39,247 bases of DNA from Candidatus Kapaibacterium sp. (GTDB lineage: Bacteria; Bacteroidota; Ignavibacteria; Kapaibacteriales; UBA2268), in the NCBI GenBank assembly GCA_937995785.1, contig CALKJQ010000145.1, positions 1-39,247 of the forward strand, in the 5' to 3' direction. Position numbers and translations under genes: made by a program. Of this stretch, positions 27,433 to 35,900 are shown piece after piece; within the stretch, counting starts at the first letter, position 1, and every line of letters begins with the position of its first letter. The notes under the pieces are model-generated. The model was not told the DNA's origin. It made no database searches and worked only from the letters and a program-made list of their open reading frames with translations.

Positions 27433-27485
27433 TTAAGAATGTGTTAAGAGATTAACAGAAACTTAACATAACTAATATAATTTTG
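27433..27485 (+). promoter_or_regulatory. Putative Pho box and promoter before the porin
   Basis: Four TTAA(G/C)A hexamers lie in one orientation at 27433, 27444, 27452 and 27463. Within each pair the spacing is exactly 11 bases. Direct TTAAC-type repeats at 11-base period are the known shape of PhoB/PhoP/SphR binding sites in Bacillus and cyanobacteria. TAATTTTG at 27478-27485 follows as a TAnnTTTG box, 20 bases before the ATG. In addition AGAAACTTAACA (27457-27468) and TGTTAAGTTTCT (27489-27500) form a perfect 12-base inverted repeat. Phosphate control is an inference. Confidence 0.5.
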
Positions 27486-27505
27486 CTTTGTTAAGTTTCT
27501 TTATT

Positions 27506-28477
27506 ATGAGAAAAGCATTATATTTTATTTATCTATCTGTATTATTGCCATCAATTTTGTATTCACATCCTGAAATCAACGAATTGCCAAACATCGCACT
27601 TACTTTACGAACAAAAGTAGAACAAAATTTAAACAAATCCGATTTGCTTTTTTATGTCAGAAATGCCCGATTTGCATTGCGAGGCAAATTAAACGATTTA
27701 TTTTCCTATAAAGTAGAAATGGATTGGCAAGACGAAGACGAAATAACGATGCTCGATGCATTTATCAGTTTTAAACCATTCAATAATTTTTCGATTACTT
27801 TAGGTCAGCAAAAACAACCTTTTTCGAATGAGTACCAAAAAAACCCATACGACTACGATTTTGCAAATAGAACTTTCATAAATAAAAGGTTATGCAAGGG
27901 ACTTAGGGATATAGGAATAATTGCCGAGTACCGCACAGACTTGGGTATACCAGTTTCCCTACTTGTTGCAGCTTTCAATGGAAATGGAATTAATACTTTA
28001 GAAACAGATTACTCAAAAACCATTAGTTCGAGGATAGATCTTTACCCGTTTGAAGGATATAGACTTTCGTTGTCGGGATTGAAAGGTCGATTAGTAAAAG
28101 ATGAAATCGAGATGTTAAATATATCTACTGAACACAATAGTAAGTATTGGCATTTCGATACAGAAATTGCACAAAAGACATATATTGATAATTCAATTCA
28201 ATATTATGGTTTCTTTACTGTTCTTGGTTATCATTCTTACCACGACAATAAATATTTCGATAAGATAACTTATGCTGTTCGTTGGGAAATGTATAATCGC
28301 GATCCCGATTTGGGAAAGGAGTCACCTCGACGTTTATCGGCTGGTCTAACATTTAATTTGCCAACTAATAAGTTCCAATCTAATATAAGATTCGACTACG
28401 AAAAGTATTTTTATCGAAACAATTCTCCTTCGGGCGAGGATAAGTTCACAATTGAATTTTCGCTAAGAATTAAGTAA
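27506..28477 (+). CDS. OprO/OprP-like outer-membrane porin
   Basis: A 323-residue predicted beta-barrel. A signal peptide (MRKALYFIYLSVLLPSILYS) is followed by alternating aromatic/polar strands and family-like segments: VRNARFALRGKLNDLFSYKV, LGQQKQPFSNEY and a terminal strand ending SLRIK. The pattern matches the phosphate-selective porin O/P family, though members need not be phosphate specific. It is somewhat shorter than Pseudomonas OprP (about 410 mature residues). ATG at 27506 is chosen over an in-frame TTG at 27488 because it starts a clean signal peptide and lies after the promoter box. The Pho-like repeats upstream support anion or phosphate uptake. Confidence 0.75.
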   Translation: MRKALYFIYLSVLLPSILYSHPEINELPNIALTLRTKVEQNLNKSDLLFYVRNARFALRGKLNDLFSYKVEMDWQDEDEITMLDAFISFKPFNNFSITLGQQKQPFSNEYQKNPYDYDFANRTFINKRLCKGLRDIGIIAEYRTDLGIPVSLLVAAFNGNGINTLETDYSKTISSRIDLYPFEGYRLSLSGLKGRLVKDEIEMLNISTEHNSKYWHFDTEIAQKTYIDNSIQYYGFFTVLGYHSYHDNKYFDKITYAVRWEMYNRDPDLGKESPRRLSAGLTFNLPTNKFQSNIRFDYEKYFYRNNSPSGEDKFTIEFSLRIK

Positions 28478-28660
28478 GCAATCAAACAACAATAACTAAT
28501 ACCACAAAAAGGATTTTTATAGTTTTTCGTCTATATCGCTGTATGAATATTTGGGTATTAAAAAATGATTAGAAAGTCCGGAAATATTGCGAAGGATATT
28601 AAAGATACATATGTGAAACATAGCAATATAGATACTAAAACAGAAAAACAAGGAGAATTA
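28478..28660 (+). promoter_or_regulatory. Region before grpE
   Basis: These 183 bases probably hold the grpE-dnaJ promoter, but no convincing element was recognised. I looked for a CIRCE repeat (TTAGCACTC and its inverse) and found none. An ATG at 28565 is in frame with grpE and open, giving 32 extra residues that are Lys-rich and do not resemble GrpE. Confidence 0.3.
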
Positions 28661-29239
28661 ATGATTGACCTGCATACCGATAATGAAGATCTTAACAAAA
28701 GTGAAACCTCGGAAATTAATTCGCAGCAACTAAGTGAATTGAATTTAGAGCTAGAATCATTGAGAAAAGAGAATGAAGAATTAATATCACAATTAAGTTC
28801 TATAACCAATGAACGTGATAACTTTAAAGATCAGCTACTTAGAAAAGTTGCTGAGTTCGAAAATTTTAAAAATCGCACTCTTAAAGAAAAAGAAGACCTA
28901 ATATTTTATGCAAATGCCTCACTTATTAGAAATTTTTTAGACATATTGGACAATTTAGAAAAAGCAAACGAAAGTGTTAAAAAATCCAAAGATTACGATG
29001 CTTTTGTTAAAGGCTTGGAAATGATTGAACAACAATTTAAAAATCTGTTAAAAGACGAAGGCTTAACAGAAATAGAGACCAACATTGGAGATGATTTTGA
29101 TGTTGATTTACACGATGCATTAATGGCAGTGGAATCGGATTTGGAACCAGGAAAGATTGCGCAAGTTTTCCAAAAAGGTTACCAAATCAAAAATAAAATA
29201 ATACGGCACGCAAAAGTTGCTACATCAAAAGAAAAGTAG
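28661..29239 (+). CDS. grpE: Nucleotide exchange factor GrpE
   Basis: GrpE releases ADP from DnaK in the Hsp70 cycle. It has an acidic N-terminus and a long coiled coil (LNLELESLRKENEELISQL). Conserved segments are LLRKVAEFENFKNRTLKEKE and the C-terminal beta wing with DVDLHDALMAVE and AQVFQKGYQIKNKIIRHAKV. ATG at 28661 is chosen: AAGGAG at 28650-28655 lies 5 bases before it and 192 residues is the usual length. An upstream in-frame ATG at 28565 would give 224. It is followed by dnaJ after 12 bases; dnaK is not nearby. Confidence 0.95.
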   Translation: MIDLHTDNEDLNKSETSEINSQQLSELNLELESLRKENEELISQLSSITNERDNFKDQLLRKVAEFENFKNRTLKEKEDLIFYANASLIRNFLDILDNLEKANESVKKSKDYDAFVKGLEMIEQQFKNLLKDEGLTEIETNIGDDFDVDLHDALMAVESDLEPGKIAQVFQKGYQIKNKIIRHAKVATSKEK

Positions 29240-29251
29240 TGTGAGGTAAAT

Positions 29252-30409
29252 ATGGAAAAGAGAGATTATTACGAGTTGTTAGGAGTGGAACGCAATGCCT
29301 CACTCGACGAAATAAAATCTGCATACCGCAAAAAGGCAATGCAATATCATCCCGACCGAAATCCAGGAAACAAAGAAGCCGAAGAATTGTTCAAACAAGC
29401 AGCAGAAGCCTACGAAGTTCTGAGCGACCAAGATAAGCGCGCCCGCTATGACCGATTTGGGTTTGATGGAGTTCGTGGTAATTCGGGTTCTGCGGGATTC
29501 AATGATATTTCGGATATATTCTCCCATTTTGGCGATATTTTTGGCGGAGGAGGAAGCATTTTCGACGATTTTTTTGGTCATACCCGTCGCTCGTCACGTG
29601 GTGCTCGTCGACCTATCGGTGAACAAGGCTCTGATATTAAAATAAGATTACCTCTAACTTTGGGCGAAATAGCACTTGGAGCAAAAAAGAAAATCAAAGT
29701 TCGTTCCTATCAGCAATGTAGTGGCTGCCAAGGTACGGGTAGTAAAGAAGGAATTGGCTACACAACTTGCTCCCATTGCAATGGTACGGGCGAAATCCGA
29801 CAAGTAACTCGGACTTTTTTAGGACAAGTGGTAAATGTAACATCCTGCTATGCTTGCAATGGCAGCGGGCAAGTTGTTAAAGAAAAATGCCCAAAATGCA
29901 ACGGCGAAGGGAGAGTGGAAGGGGAACATACCGTCGATATCGAAGTCCCCGCCGGAGTGGAGGCGAACCAATACATAGTTTTAGAAAATCAGGGAAATGC
30001 TGGACGAAGGGGCGGTCCAAATGGTGATTTAATAGTAATATTCGAAGAAAAACCCCACCCATTTTTCAAAAAGGTTGGAAACGATATCGTTTATGAACTG
30101 AAAATTCCTTTTACTACTGCAGCATTGGGCGACGAGGTGGAAATCCCTACCATCGAAGGTAGCAAAAAAATTAAAATAGAACCCGGCACCCAACCTAACG
30201 ACCAAATTGTGATTGAAAACGAAGGTATCCCCTTTTTGAACAAGAAAAAAAAAGGAAATCTAATTGCCGTTGTCAATATTAATGTTCCGAAAAAATTGAA
30301 TTCCAAGGAAAAGGATTTACTTAGGCAACTTGCCGATAGTGAACATTTTTCGACAACAAACAAGAAAGGAAAGGACTTCTTCGAAAAAGTGAAAGATACT
30401 TTTTTATGA
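29252..30409 (+). CDS. dnaJ: Chaperone DnaJ
   Basis: Type I J-protein that delivers substrates to DnaK and stimulates its ATPase. Domains in order: J domain with HPD at residues 33-35, Gly/Phe region (about 75-125, with [15 protein letters not shown]), and a zinc-binding region with four CxxCxGxG-type repeats ([32 protein letters not shown]). Two C-terminal beta domains follow. At 385 residues it is full length. GAGG precedes the ATG. It lies in one run with grpE and the helix-hairpin-helix gene 8 bases downstream. Confidence 0.98.
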   Translation: MEKRDYYELLGVERNASLDEIKSAYRKKAMQYHPDRNPGNKEAEELFKQAAEAYEVLSDQDKRARYDRFGFDGVRGNSGSAGFNDISDIFSHFGDIFGGGGSIFDDFFGHTRRSSRGARRPIGEQGSDIKIRLPLTLGEIALGAKKKIKVRSYQQCSGCQGTGSKEGIGYTTCSHCNGTGEIRQVTRTFLGQVVNVTSCYACNGSGQVVKEKCPKCNGEGRVEGEHTVDIEVPAGVEANQYIVLENQGNAGRRGGPNGDLIVIFEEKPHPFFKKVGNDIVYELKIPFTTAALGDEVEIPTIEGSKKIKIEPGTQPNDQIVIENEGIPFLNKKKKGNLIAVVNINVPKKLNSKEKDLLRQLADSEHFSTTNKKGKDFFEKVKDTFL

Positions 30410-30417
30410 GATAACTT

Positions 30418-30975
30418 ATGATAAATTTTTCCAATTTAATCAATAAAATTAAAACAAACTTTGCGATAAACACCACCGAGTTATACGCAGTTGTTTTATT
30501 AAGCGTCGGAGCCATAGTTGGGTTTGCAGTAGATCCTAATTCTCAGAATAAAGATCTTTTAATTGCCACATTAAATCAAATTGAAACAAATGATAAACAA
30601 CTGAAGCAAGATGAAAAAATAACAAAAAAATCGCCAAATGCAACAGACTCACTAATTTCAACAAATCAATTGAATTCCGAAGAAGTAGATGAAAGTTCAA
30701 ATCAGCAGGACGAACAATACTTTTTGTCCTTGAATTCCAGAAGTCAACATAATAAGAAAAAAGCAGCATTATCCTCATTAAGTAAAAAGATTGACATTAA
30801 TACTGCTTCGAAAACGGAATTGATGAAACTACCCGGAATTGGCGAAAAAACTGCAGAAACAATAATCAATTACAGAAAAGAGCGAAGATTCAATTCAATA
30901 CAAGATATAATGAAAGTGAAAGGTATCGGACCAAAGAAATTCGAAAAAATGAAAGAATATATAGAAATTAAGTAG
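30418..30975 (+). CDS. ComEA-like helix-hairpin-helix protein, membrane anchored
   Basis: A 185-residue protein with one membrane helix near residues 22-40, a low-complexity polar linker (residues 45-120, rich in Asn, Gln, Ser, Lys) and a C-terminal helix-hairpin-helix pair: DINTASKTELMKLPGIGEKT then FNSIQDIMKVKGIGPKKFEKM. That is the layout of ComEA, the DNA receptor of natural transformation, and also of other small HhH proteins. No comEC or comF gene is adjacent. The gene follows dnaJ by 8 bases and faces the acidic-protein gene tail to tail (14-base gap) with no terminator. Confidence 0.8.
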   Translation: MINFSNLINKIKTNFAINTTELYAVVLLSVGAIVGFAVDPNSQNKDLLIATLNQIETNDKQLKQDEKITKKSPNATDSLISTNQLNSEEVDESSNQQDEQYFLSLNSRSQHNKKKAALSSLSKKIDINTASKTELMKLPGIGEKTAETIINYRKERRFNSIQDIMKVKGIGPKKFEKMKEYIEIK

Positions 30976-30989
30976 AAAATTTTGCTAAT

Positions 30990-31244
30990 TTATTCAATAA
31001 CTTCGTCGAAATCTTCGTCGTCGAAATCTAAATCCTCGTAATCATCCTCGTCAACCAATTCATCCTCATCATAGTCAATGTCTTCGAAATCCTCATCGTC
31101 GAAATCTTCGTCGTCGAAGTCATCATCGTCGAAATCTTCATCATCGAATTCGTCGAAATCTTCATCATCAAATTCATCAAAATCTTCGTCTTGTGGCGAA
31201 AGCAACATTTTTAATTCTTCTTTTAATAATTCATCGAAAAACAT
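30990..31244 (-). CDS. Extremely acidic repeat protein, function unknown
   Basis: An 84-residue protein in which about 60 percent of residues are Asp or Glu and only two are Lys. After a normal-looking start (MFFDELLKEELKMLLSPQ) it consists of repeated units such as DDEDFDEF and DDEDFDDE, each with one Phe. AAGGTG lies 4 bases before the ATG and a TAATTTTG box about 50 bases upstream on the same strand, so the gene is likely expressed. The antisense reading is a Ser/Lys run with no such signals. I do not recognise a family. Acidic repeats of this kind can bind calcium or basic proteins or mimic nucleic acid, but nothing here decides between these. Confidence 0.65.
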   Translation of the reverse strand: MFFDELLKEELKMLLSPQDEDFDEFDDEDFDEFDDEDFDDDDFDDEDFDDEDFEDIDYDEDELVDEDDYEDLDFDDEDFDEVIE

Positions 31245-31294
31245 ATATCACCTTAAAAATTATTTGATTTTCTTTCTTGTTAAATTCCAAATTT

Positions 31295-31302
31295 CAAAAT
31301 TA
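31295..31302 (-). promoter_or_regulatory. Putative TAATTTTG promoter box for the acidic-protein gene
   Basis: The minus strand reads TAATTTTG, 50 bases before the ATG at 31244, in the gap after the Sir2 gene. No clear -33 element was found. Confidence 0.4.
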
Positions 31303-31334
31303 TTCAAAAAATAATAATAACAATCGAAACAAAA

Positions 31335-32087
31335 TTAAAAATATTTTTGTTTATATAAATTCACAATTTCCTTCAAAATTCTACTTGCTTTTCCTTCAAT
31401 AAAAATATCCACGAGCGAGTTAGTATAATTACTTGGCTTAGTGTTAATTTCGATTATTTTTGCACCATAGAATTTAGCATTTTCGGGAATTAAAGCAGCG
31501 GGAAATACCTCGCCGCTTGTGCCAACAATAATCATCAAATCGCATAATTGTGCTTCGCGCGCTGCTAAATTGTGAATTTTTTGATCAATGCTTTCCCCAA
31601 AAAACACAAAATCTGGTTTTAATATTCCGAAGCATTTAGGACATCTTGGTATATCCTTATTCAAGTCAATCTCGCCAATTGCATATCCTTGATGGCAATT
31701 TGTGCAAACCAATTTATTGGAATTACCGTGGAATTCTATAACATTTTTACTGCCCGATTTTTGATGGAGATTGTCGATATTTTGTGTTATGATTGATCGC
31801 AACTTCCCCATCCTTTCGAGTTCCATAAATGCATAGTGAGCATCATTTGGGTTGGCATTGGCAAATTTATCATAGAAAATTTGTTTAATCACTTTCCAAG
31901 AATCGGCGGGATTAGCCATAAAATGGTTAATTTCGAGTAATTGCGGATTATATTTTTGCCAAATTCCATCATCATCTCGGAAAGTGGGTATATTGCTTTC
32001 GGCGGACACCCCAGCACCGGTGAAAGCAACGATTACTTTTGATTTATTTATATAATCAACTGATTGATTAATCAAGTCATTTTTCAT
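31335..32087 (-). CDS. cobB: NAD-dependent protein deacylase, Sir2 family
   Basis: Sirtuins remove acyl groups from lysines using NAD. The 250-residue protein shows FTGAGVSAESNIPTFRDDDG (residues 22-41), TQNIDNLHQKSG, the catalytic His in EFHGN near residue 119, a zinc site (CTNC then CPKC) and VGTSGEV. The segment FYDKF occupies the place of the YxxR pair that reads succinyl/malonyl groups in SIRT5-like enzymes. The Arg is missing, so simple deacetylation is more likely. It is divergent from korA, and 90 bases separate it from the acidic gene on the same strand. Confidence 0.92.
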   Translation of the reverse strand: MKNDLINQSVDYINKSKVIVAFTGAGVSAESNIPTFRDDDGIWQKYNPQLLEINHFMANPADSWKVIKQIFYDKFANANPNDAHYAFMELERMGKLRSIITQNIDNLHQKSGSKNVIEFHGNSNKLVCTNCHQGYAIGEIDLNKDIPRCPKCFGILKPDFVFFGESIDQKIHNLAAREAQLCDLMIIVGTSGEVFPAALIPENAKFYGAKIIEINTKPSNYTNSLVDIFIEGKASRILKEIVNLYKQKYF

Positions 32088-32271
32088 AAAGCAAAAATAG
32101 AAAAAAAATATTAAAGAAAATAAAAAATTAACATCGACCCTGTTTATGATTAAATTTTAATACATTAACCTTAACTAAAAAATAAATCATTTATTTATTT
32201 GAAAATTATGGACAATAGAAGAATAATTTTCATAATTTTGAAGTTTATATTATTACCATTTAAGAAAAATT
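32088..32271. promoter_or_regulatory. Divergent region sir2 / korA
   Basis: These 184 AT-rich bases hold no gene. TAATTTTG at 32233-32240 lies 31 bases before korA on the plus strand. On the minus strand TATTTTTG (32092-32099) is only 4 bases from the sir2 ATG, which would make a leaderless or nearly leaderless sir2 transcript if used. No operator palindrome was recognised. Confidence 0.4.
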
Positions 32272-34110
32272 ATGGAAAAACGAATCGAAATTATCGAAGA
32301 AGTAACAGTGCGATTTGCCGGGGATTCTGGCGATGGAATGCAAATGACTGGAACTTTGTTTGCCAAAAACTGCGGTGCAGTTGGCGACGACGTAAATACT
32401 TTTCCAGATTATCCATCCGAGATTAGACCACCAGCAGATACTCTTTACGGAGTAAGCGCCTATCAGGTTCACTTTGGTTCCAAAAAAATGAACACGATGG
32501 GTGATAAAATTGATGTTCTTTTTGCAATGAATGCAGCATCGGTTAAAGTTAATATACCTTACCTGCGTAAAGGCGCATTGATTATTGCAAATTCATCGGG
32601 TTTTGGACCAAGCAACTTAAAACTCGCCAAATACGACTCTAACCCCTTAGAAGATGGTTCTTATTCAGATTTCAATGTAATAAGTATCGACATTCCATCA
32701 ATTATGAAGGAAGAACTGAAGGATTTAAGTTTGCAAATGAAGCAAATCGACCGCACTAAAAACTTTTTTACATTAGGAATTGCATTCTGGTTATTTTCGG
32801 AACCATTGGATATTACAATCCAATGGCTTAAGAGTAAATTTGGTAAAAAAATCGAAATATTTGAATCAAATGTTCGCGCTCTCAAAGCCGGATATAGGTT
32901 TGCCGAACAAAGTCCAGAGTTTAAATATCGTTACGAAGTGCCAAAAGCAAATATGAAACCAGGATATTACCGCAACATAACGGGCAATGAAGCCGCTGCA
33001 CTTGGATTGGTTGCCGCCTCCAAAAAATCTGGTTTGCCATTGTATTTGGGTTCCTATCCAATTACTCCAGCAACCGAAATATTGCATCACCTTTCGGGTT
33101 ATAAGCAATATGGAGTAAAAATATTGCAAGCCGAGGACGAAATTGCCGGCATTGCTTCGGCTATCGGAGCATCATTTGCGGGTAATTTGGCAACTACTAC
33201 CACAAGCGGTCCTGGTTTGTCGTTAAAAGTCGAGTCGTTGGGATTAGCAGTGATAATGGAACTTCCATTAGTGGTTATCGACGTTCAAAGAGCAGGTCCC
33301 AGCACCGGGATGCCCACCAAACCCGAGCAATCAGATTTGTTCCTTGCAATGTTTGGTCGCCATGGCGAAGCCCCAATCCCCATTATTGCAGCTCGAAGTG
33401 CCAATGACTGCTTTTATGCTGCCTACGAAGGTGCTCAGATTGCATTAAAATATATGACGCCTGTTTTTGTTTTGAGCGATGGCTATCTTGCCCAAGGAAC
33501 AGAGCCTTGGTTAGTGCCCACACTCGACGAATTACCCGATTTTGAATTCGAATTTGCAAAAGATCCAAATGATTACAAACCATATAAACGAAATCCCGAA
33601 ACTCTTGCCCGTATGTGGAGCATCCCCGGAATGAAGGGTTTCGAACATCAAATAGGTGGATTGGAAAAAGAAAATATAACAGGAATAGTAACTCAAGATC
33701 CAAAAAATCATCAGTTAATGACCGAAATTCGTGCCGAAAAAGTTGCAAAAATAGTTCAAGATGTGCCCGATGCTATAATCGAGGGAGAACAATCAGGTGA
33801 TTTGTTGATTATTGGTTGGGGTAGCACTTATGGAGCAATAAAAAATGCTTTCGATAAATTGCGCAACGAGGGACATAAACTTTCCTTTGTCCACCTCAGG
33901 TGGCTTAATCCATTTCCGGCTAACCTTGGCGAAATAATTAACAAATTCGACAGAATATTTATCCCCGAAGGAAATATGGGGCAATTAGGATTTATAATAC
34001 AAGCTAAGTTCTTAAGATCAGTTTTGGGCTACCACAAAGTGCAGGGTAAACCTTTCACTGCTTTAGAAATAGAGCAAGAGTTGATTAAATTATTAAAGGA
34101 GGGAAAATAA
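32272..34110 (+). CDS. korA: 2-oxoglutarate:ferredoxin oxidoreductase, fused gamma/alpha subunit
   Basis: KorA and KorB convert 2-oxoglutarate and CoA to succinyl-CoA, CO2 and reduced ferredoxin, or the reverse in CO2-fixing organisms. The 612-residue protein joins a gamma domain (residues 1-200, beginning RFAGDSGDGMQMTG) to an alpha domain (from about 225, GNEAAALGLVAASKKSGLPL, with SYPITPATEILH, TTTSGPGLSLK and QRAGPSTGMPTKPEQSD). This gamma-alpha fusion is typical of Bacteroidota and actinobacterial KorA. One base separates its stop from korB. Confidence 0.93.
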   Translation: MEKRIEIIEEVTVRFAGDSGDGMQMTGTLFAKNCGAVGDDVNTFPDYPSEIRPPADTLYGVSAYQVHFGSKKMNTMGDKIDVLFAMNAASVKVNIPYLRKGALIIANSSGFGPSNLKLAKYDSNPLEDGSYSDFNVISIDIPSIMKEELKDLSLQMKQIDRTKNFFTLGIAFWLFSEPLDITIQWLKSKFGKKIEIFESNVRALKAGYRFAEQSPEFKYRYEVPKANMKPGYYRNITGNEAAALGLVAASKKSGLPLYLGSYPITPATEILHHLSGYKQYGVKILQAEDEIAGIASAIGASFAGNLATTTTSGPGLSLKVESLGLAVIMELPLVVIDVQRAGPSTGMPTKPEQSDLFLAMFGRHGEAPIPIIAARSANDCFYAAYEGAQIALKYMTPVFVLSDGYLAQGTEPWLVPTLDELPDFEFEFAKDPNDYKPYKRNPETLARMWSIPGMKGFEHQIGGLEKENITGIVTQDPKNHQLMTEIRAEKVAKIVQDVPDAIIEGEQSGDLLIIGWGSTYGAIKNAFDKLRNEGHKLSFVHLRWLNPFPANLGEIINKFDRIFIPEGNMGQLGFIIQAKFLRSVLGYHKVQGKPFTALEIEQELIKLLKEGK

Positions 34111-34111
34111 G

Positions 34112-35146
34112 ATGACAAATATAATAGATAAACCTGTCGTACCTGTCGGCGAATTAACCGCAAAAGACTTTAAAACCCCAATTGATGTGCGTTGGTGTGC
34201 TGGTTGCGGCGATTATTCTGTTTTGGCTCAATTACAAAAGATTATGCCCACTCTGGGGATACCACGAGAAAACTTTTGTGTAGTTTCCGGAATTGGTTGC
34301 TCATCTCGATTTCCTTACTATGTTAATGTATATGGGTTCCATACAATGCACGGTAGAGCCCTGCCAGTAGCATCGGGAATTAAAATTGCAAATCCTGATT
34401 TATCAGTATGGGTTATTACCGGAGATGGTGATGGTATGGCTATTGGGGGTAACCACTTTATCCATGCTATTCGGCGTAATATGGATATTAAGATAATGCT
34501 TCTTAATAACGAAATTTATTCGATGACCAAAGGTCAGTATTCACCAACAACCCAGCAATACTCAAAAACCAAATCTTCGCCTTTTGGAGCAGTGGATTAT
34601 CCGTTCAACCCAATTGCTTTGGCTTTGGGTAGTGGAGCAACCTTTGTGGCTCGTTCCTCTGCAAGCAATCCAAAACACCTTAGCTATGTTATGCAACGAG
34701 CCGCCCAACACAAAGGCGTTTCTTTTGTGGAAATTTATTCCAATTGCGTAATTTTTACTGATGGTATTTTCGATAAATGGACAGATAAGCATTTTGTGGA
34801 CGAGAACGCTATATTTTTAGAAGAAAACAAGCCTCTTATTTATGGATTAAACCGCGATAAGGGTATAGTGATCGATAACCTTGCTCCTATGCAAGTACAA
34901 TTAGGAGAAAAATATTCCGAAAACGATTTAATTTTATATAACGAAAAGAACCTCGCATTAGCCCAAATGATTGCTACTATGTCGTACGACAACGAATTGC
35001 CTCGACCATTTGGTGTGTTCTACGATGTGGAAAAACCAAGTTACGACGAGCTTATCAATAAACAAATCACCGATACAATAAACCGAATGGGACCGGGCAA
35101 TATTGATGATTTGATGCGAGGCGATGATTATTGGGAAATTAAATGA
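34112..35146 (+). CDS. korB: 2-oxoglutarate:ferredoxin oxidoreductase, beta subunit
   Basis: The thiamine-diphosphate-binding subunit. The 344-residue protein shows DVRWCAGCGDYSVL near residue 27, CSSRFPYYVN, GDGDGMAIGGNHFIHA (the TPP/Mg motif) near residue 109 and NNEIYSMTKGQYSPT. WCAGC plus the later Cys in SGIGCSSRF and YSNC are candidates for the cluster ligands. A normal ribosome-binding site (GGAGG before the korA stop) and the 1-base gap imply coupled translation with korA. No dedicated ferredoxin gene is adjacent. Confidence 0.93.
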   Translation: MTNIIDKPVVPVGELTAKDFKTPIDVRWCAGCGDYSVLAQLQKIMPTLGIPRENFCVVSGIGCSSRFPYYVNVYGFHTMHGRALPVASGIKIANPDLSVWVITGDGDGMAIGGNHFIHAIRRNMDIKIMLLNNEIYSMTKGQYSPTTQQYSKTKSSPFGAVDYPFNPIALALGSGATFVARSSASNPKHLSYVMQRAAQHKGVSFVEIYSNCVIFTDGIFDKWTDKHFVDENAIFLEENKPLIYGLNRDKGIVIDNLAPMQVQLGEKYSENDLILYNEKNLALAQMIATMSYDNELPRPFGVFYDVEKPSYDELINKQITDTINRMGPGNIDDLMRGDDYWEIK

Positions 35147-35176
35147 TTTATAATCAAATATAATATGGAGGTTTTT

Positions 35177-35788
35177 ATGACAAAATTTAATAATCACACA
35201 GCAATTGTTTTGGCAATTGCATTTATTCTAACATTTTTTTCTTGTTCAAAAACTATGAGTGATAACAAAAAAAATTCAAATACAGCAACAGCCAAACCAC
35301 AGTACGAAATTACTGTTGTCCAAAAAGGTGAAGAATTAGGCAAAATCGTCCTCGAACTATTTCCGGATGTTGCACCGAAACACGTAGCGAATTTTGATAG
35401 TTTGGTTAGCGTAAAATTCTATGATGGTTGTGCTTTCCATCGCGTTATTCCTGGATTTATGATTCAAGGAGGCGACCCAAATTCCAAGACTGAACCTCGC
35501 GAAAAATGGGGTTACGGAAGTCCCGACCAAACACGAGTTCCTGCCGAGTTTAGCAATTTGCAACACAAACGCGGTATTCTTTCGGCTGCCCGCTCCAACG
35601 ACCCCAATAGCGCTACTTCGCAATTCTTTATTTGCGTTGCCGATGCTACTTTCTTAGATGGTAAATATACTATCTATGGTCAAGTTCTTTCGGGAATGGA
35701 AGTTGCAGATAAAGTGGTGAATGCACCTCGCGACCAACGCGACAATCCTTATGATAAAATTGAAATGTTTATCAAGAAGATTAAGTAA
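35177..35788 (+). CDS. Cyclophilin-type peptidyl-prolyl isomerase lipoprotein
   Basis: A 203-residue periplasmic folding enzyme. The signal peptide ends in the lipobox-like FFSC with the lipidated Cys near residue 23. A polar linker and a complete cyclophilin domain follow, with FHRVIPGFMIQGGDP, GILSAARSNDPNSATSQFFI and YTIYGQVLSGMEV. The catalytic Arg of FHRVIP and the Q/F residues of the pocket are present. ATG at 35177 is chosen because GGAGG (35167-35171) lies 5 bases before it; an ATG at 35165 would overlap that site. It follows korB by 30 bases and may be transcribed with it. Confidence 0.93.
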   Translation: MTKFNNHTAIVLAIAFILTFFSCSKTMSDNKKNSNTATAKPQYEITVVQKGEELGKIVLELFPDVAPKHVANFDSLVSVKFYDGCAFHRVIPGFMIQGGDPNSKTEPREKWGYGSPDQTRVPAEFSNLQHKRGILSAARSNDPNSATSQFFICVADATFLDGKYTIYGQVLSGMEVADKVVNAPRDQRDNPYDKIEMFIKKIK

Positions 35789-35806
35789 ATAAACCAAACG
35801 AATTAT

Positions 35807-35845
35807 AAAAAAGTCCAACTTCTCGTTTTAGTTGGACTTTTTTTT
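35807..35845. terminator. Bidirectional terminator between the cyclophilin gene and pyrG
   Basis: AAAAAAGTCCAACT (35807-35820) pairs with AGTTGGACTTTTTT (35830-35843) around a 9-base loop, with T on both outer sides when read from either strand. It can serve the convergent cyclophilin (plus) and pyrG (minus) transcripts. Confidence 0.85.
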
Positions 35846-35900
35846 ATGATTTTTTCGTATTATTATCTTTTCATATTATTGTTGAATTAAATAATTATTT

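Noticed and set aside
27426-27510. Deletion of atpD and atpC after atpG
   Set aside because: Splitting atpDC from the rest of the atp genes is normal in Bacteroidota and Chlorobiota, so absence here is not evidence of loss.
28478-28660. CIRCE element and a longer GrpE start at 28565
   Set aside because: No TTAGCACTC inverted repeat found; the ATG at 28661 has a strong ribosome-binding site and gives the usual GrpE length.
31078-31314. Ser/Lys-rich plus-strand frame (repeated SSSSK)
   Set aside because: It is the complement of the acidic repeat gene; the minus strand has the ribosome-binding site and promoter box.
31335-32087. SIRT5-like desuccinylase specificity
   Set aside because: The YxxR pair is not complete; FYDKF keeps the Tyr but has Phe where Arg is expected.
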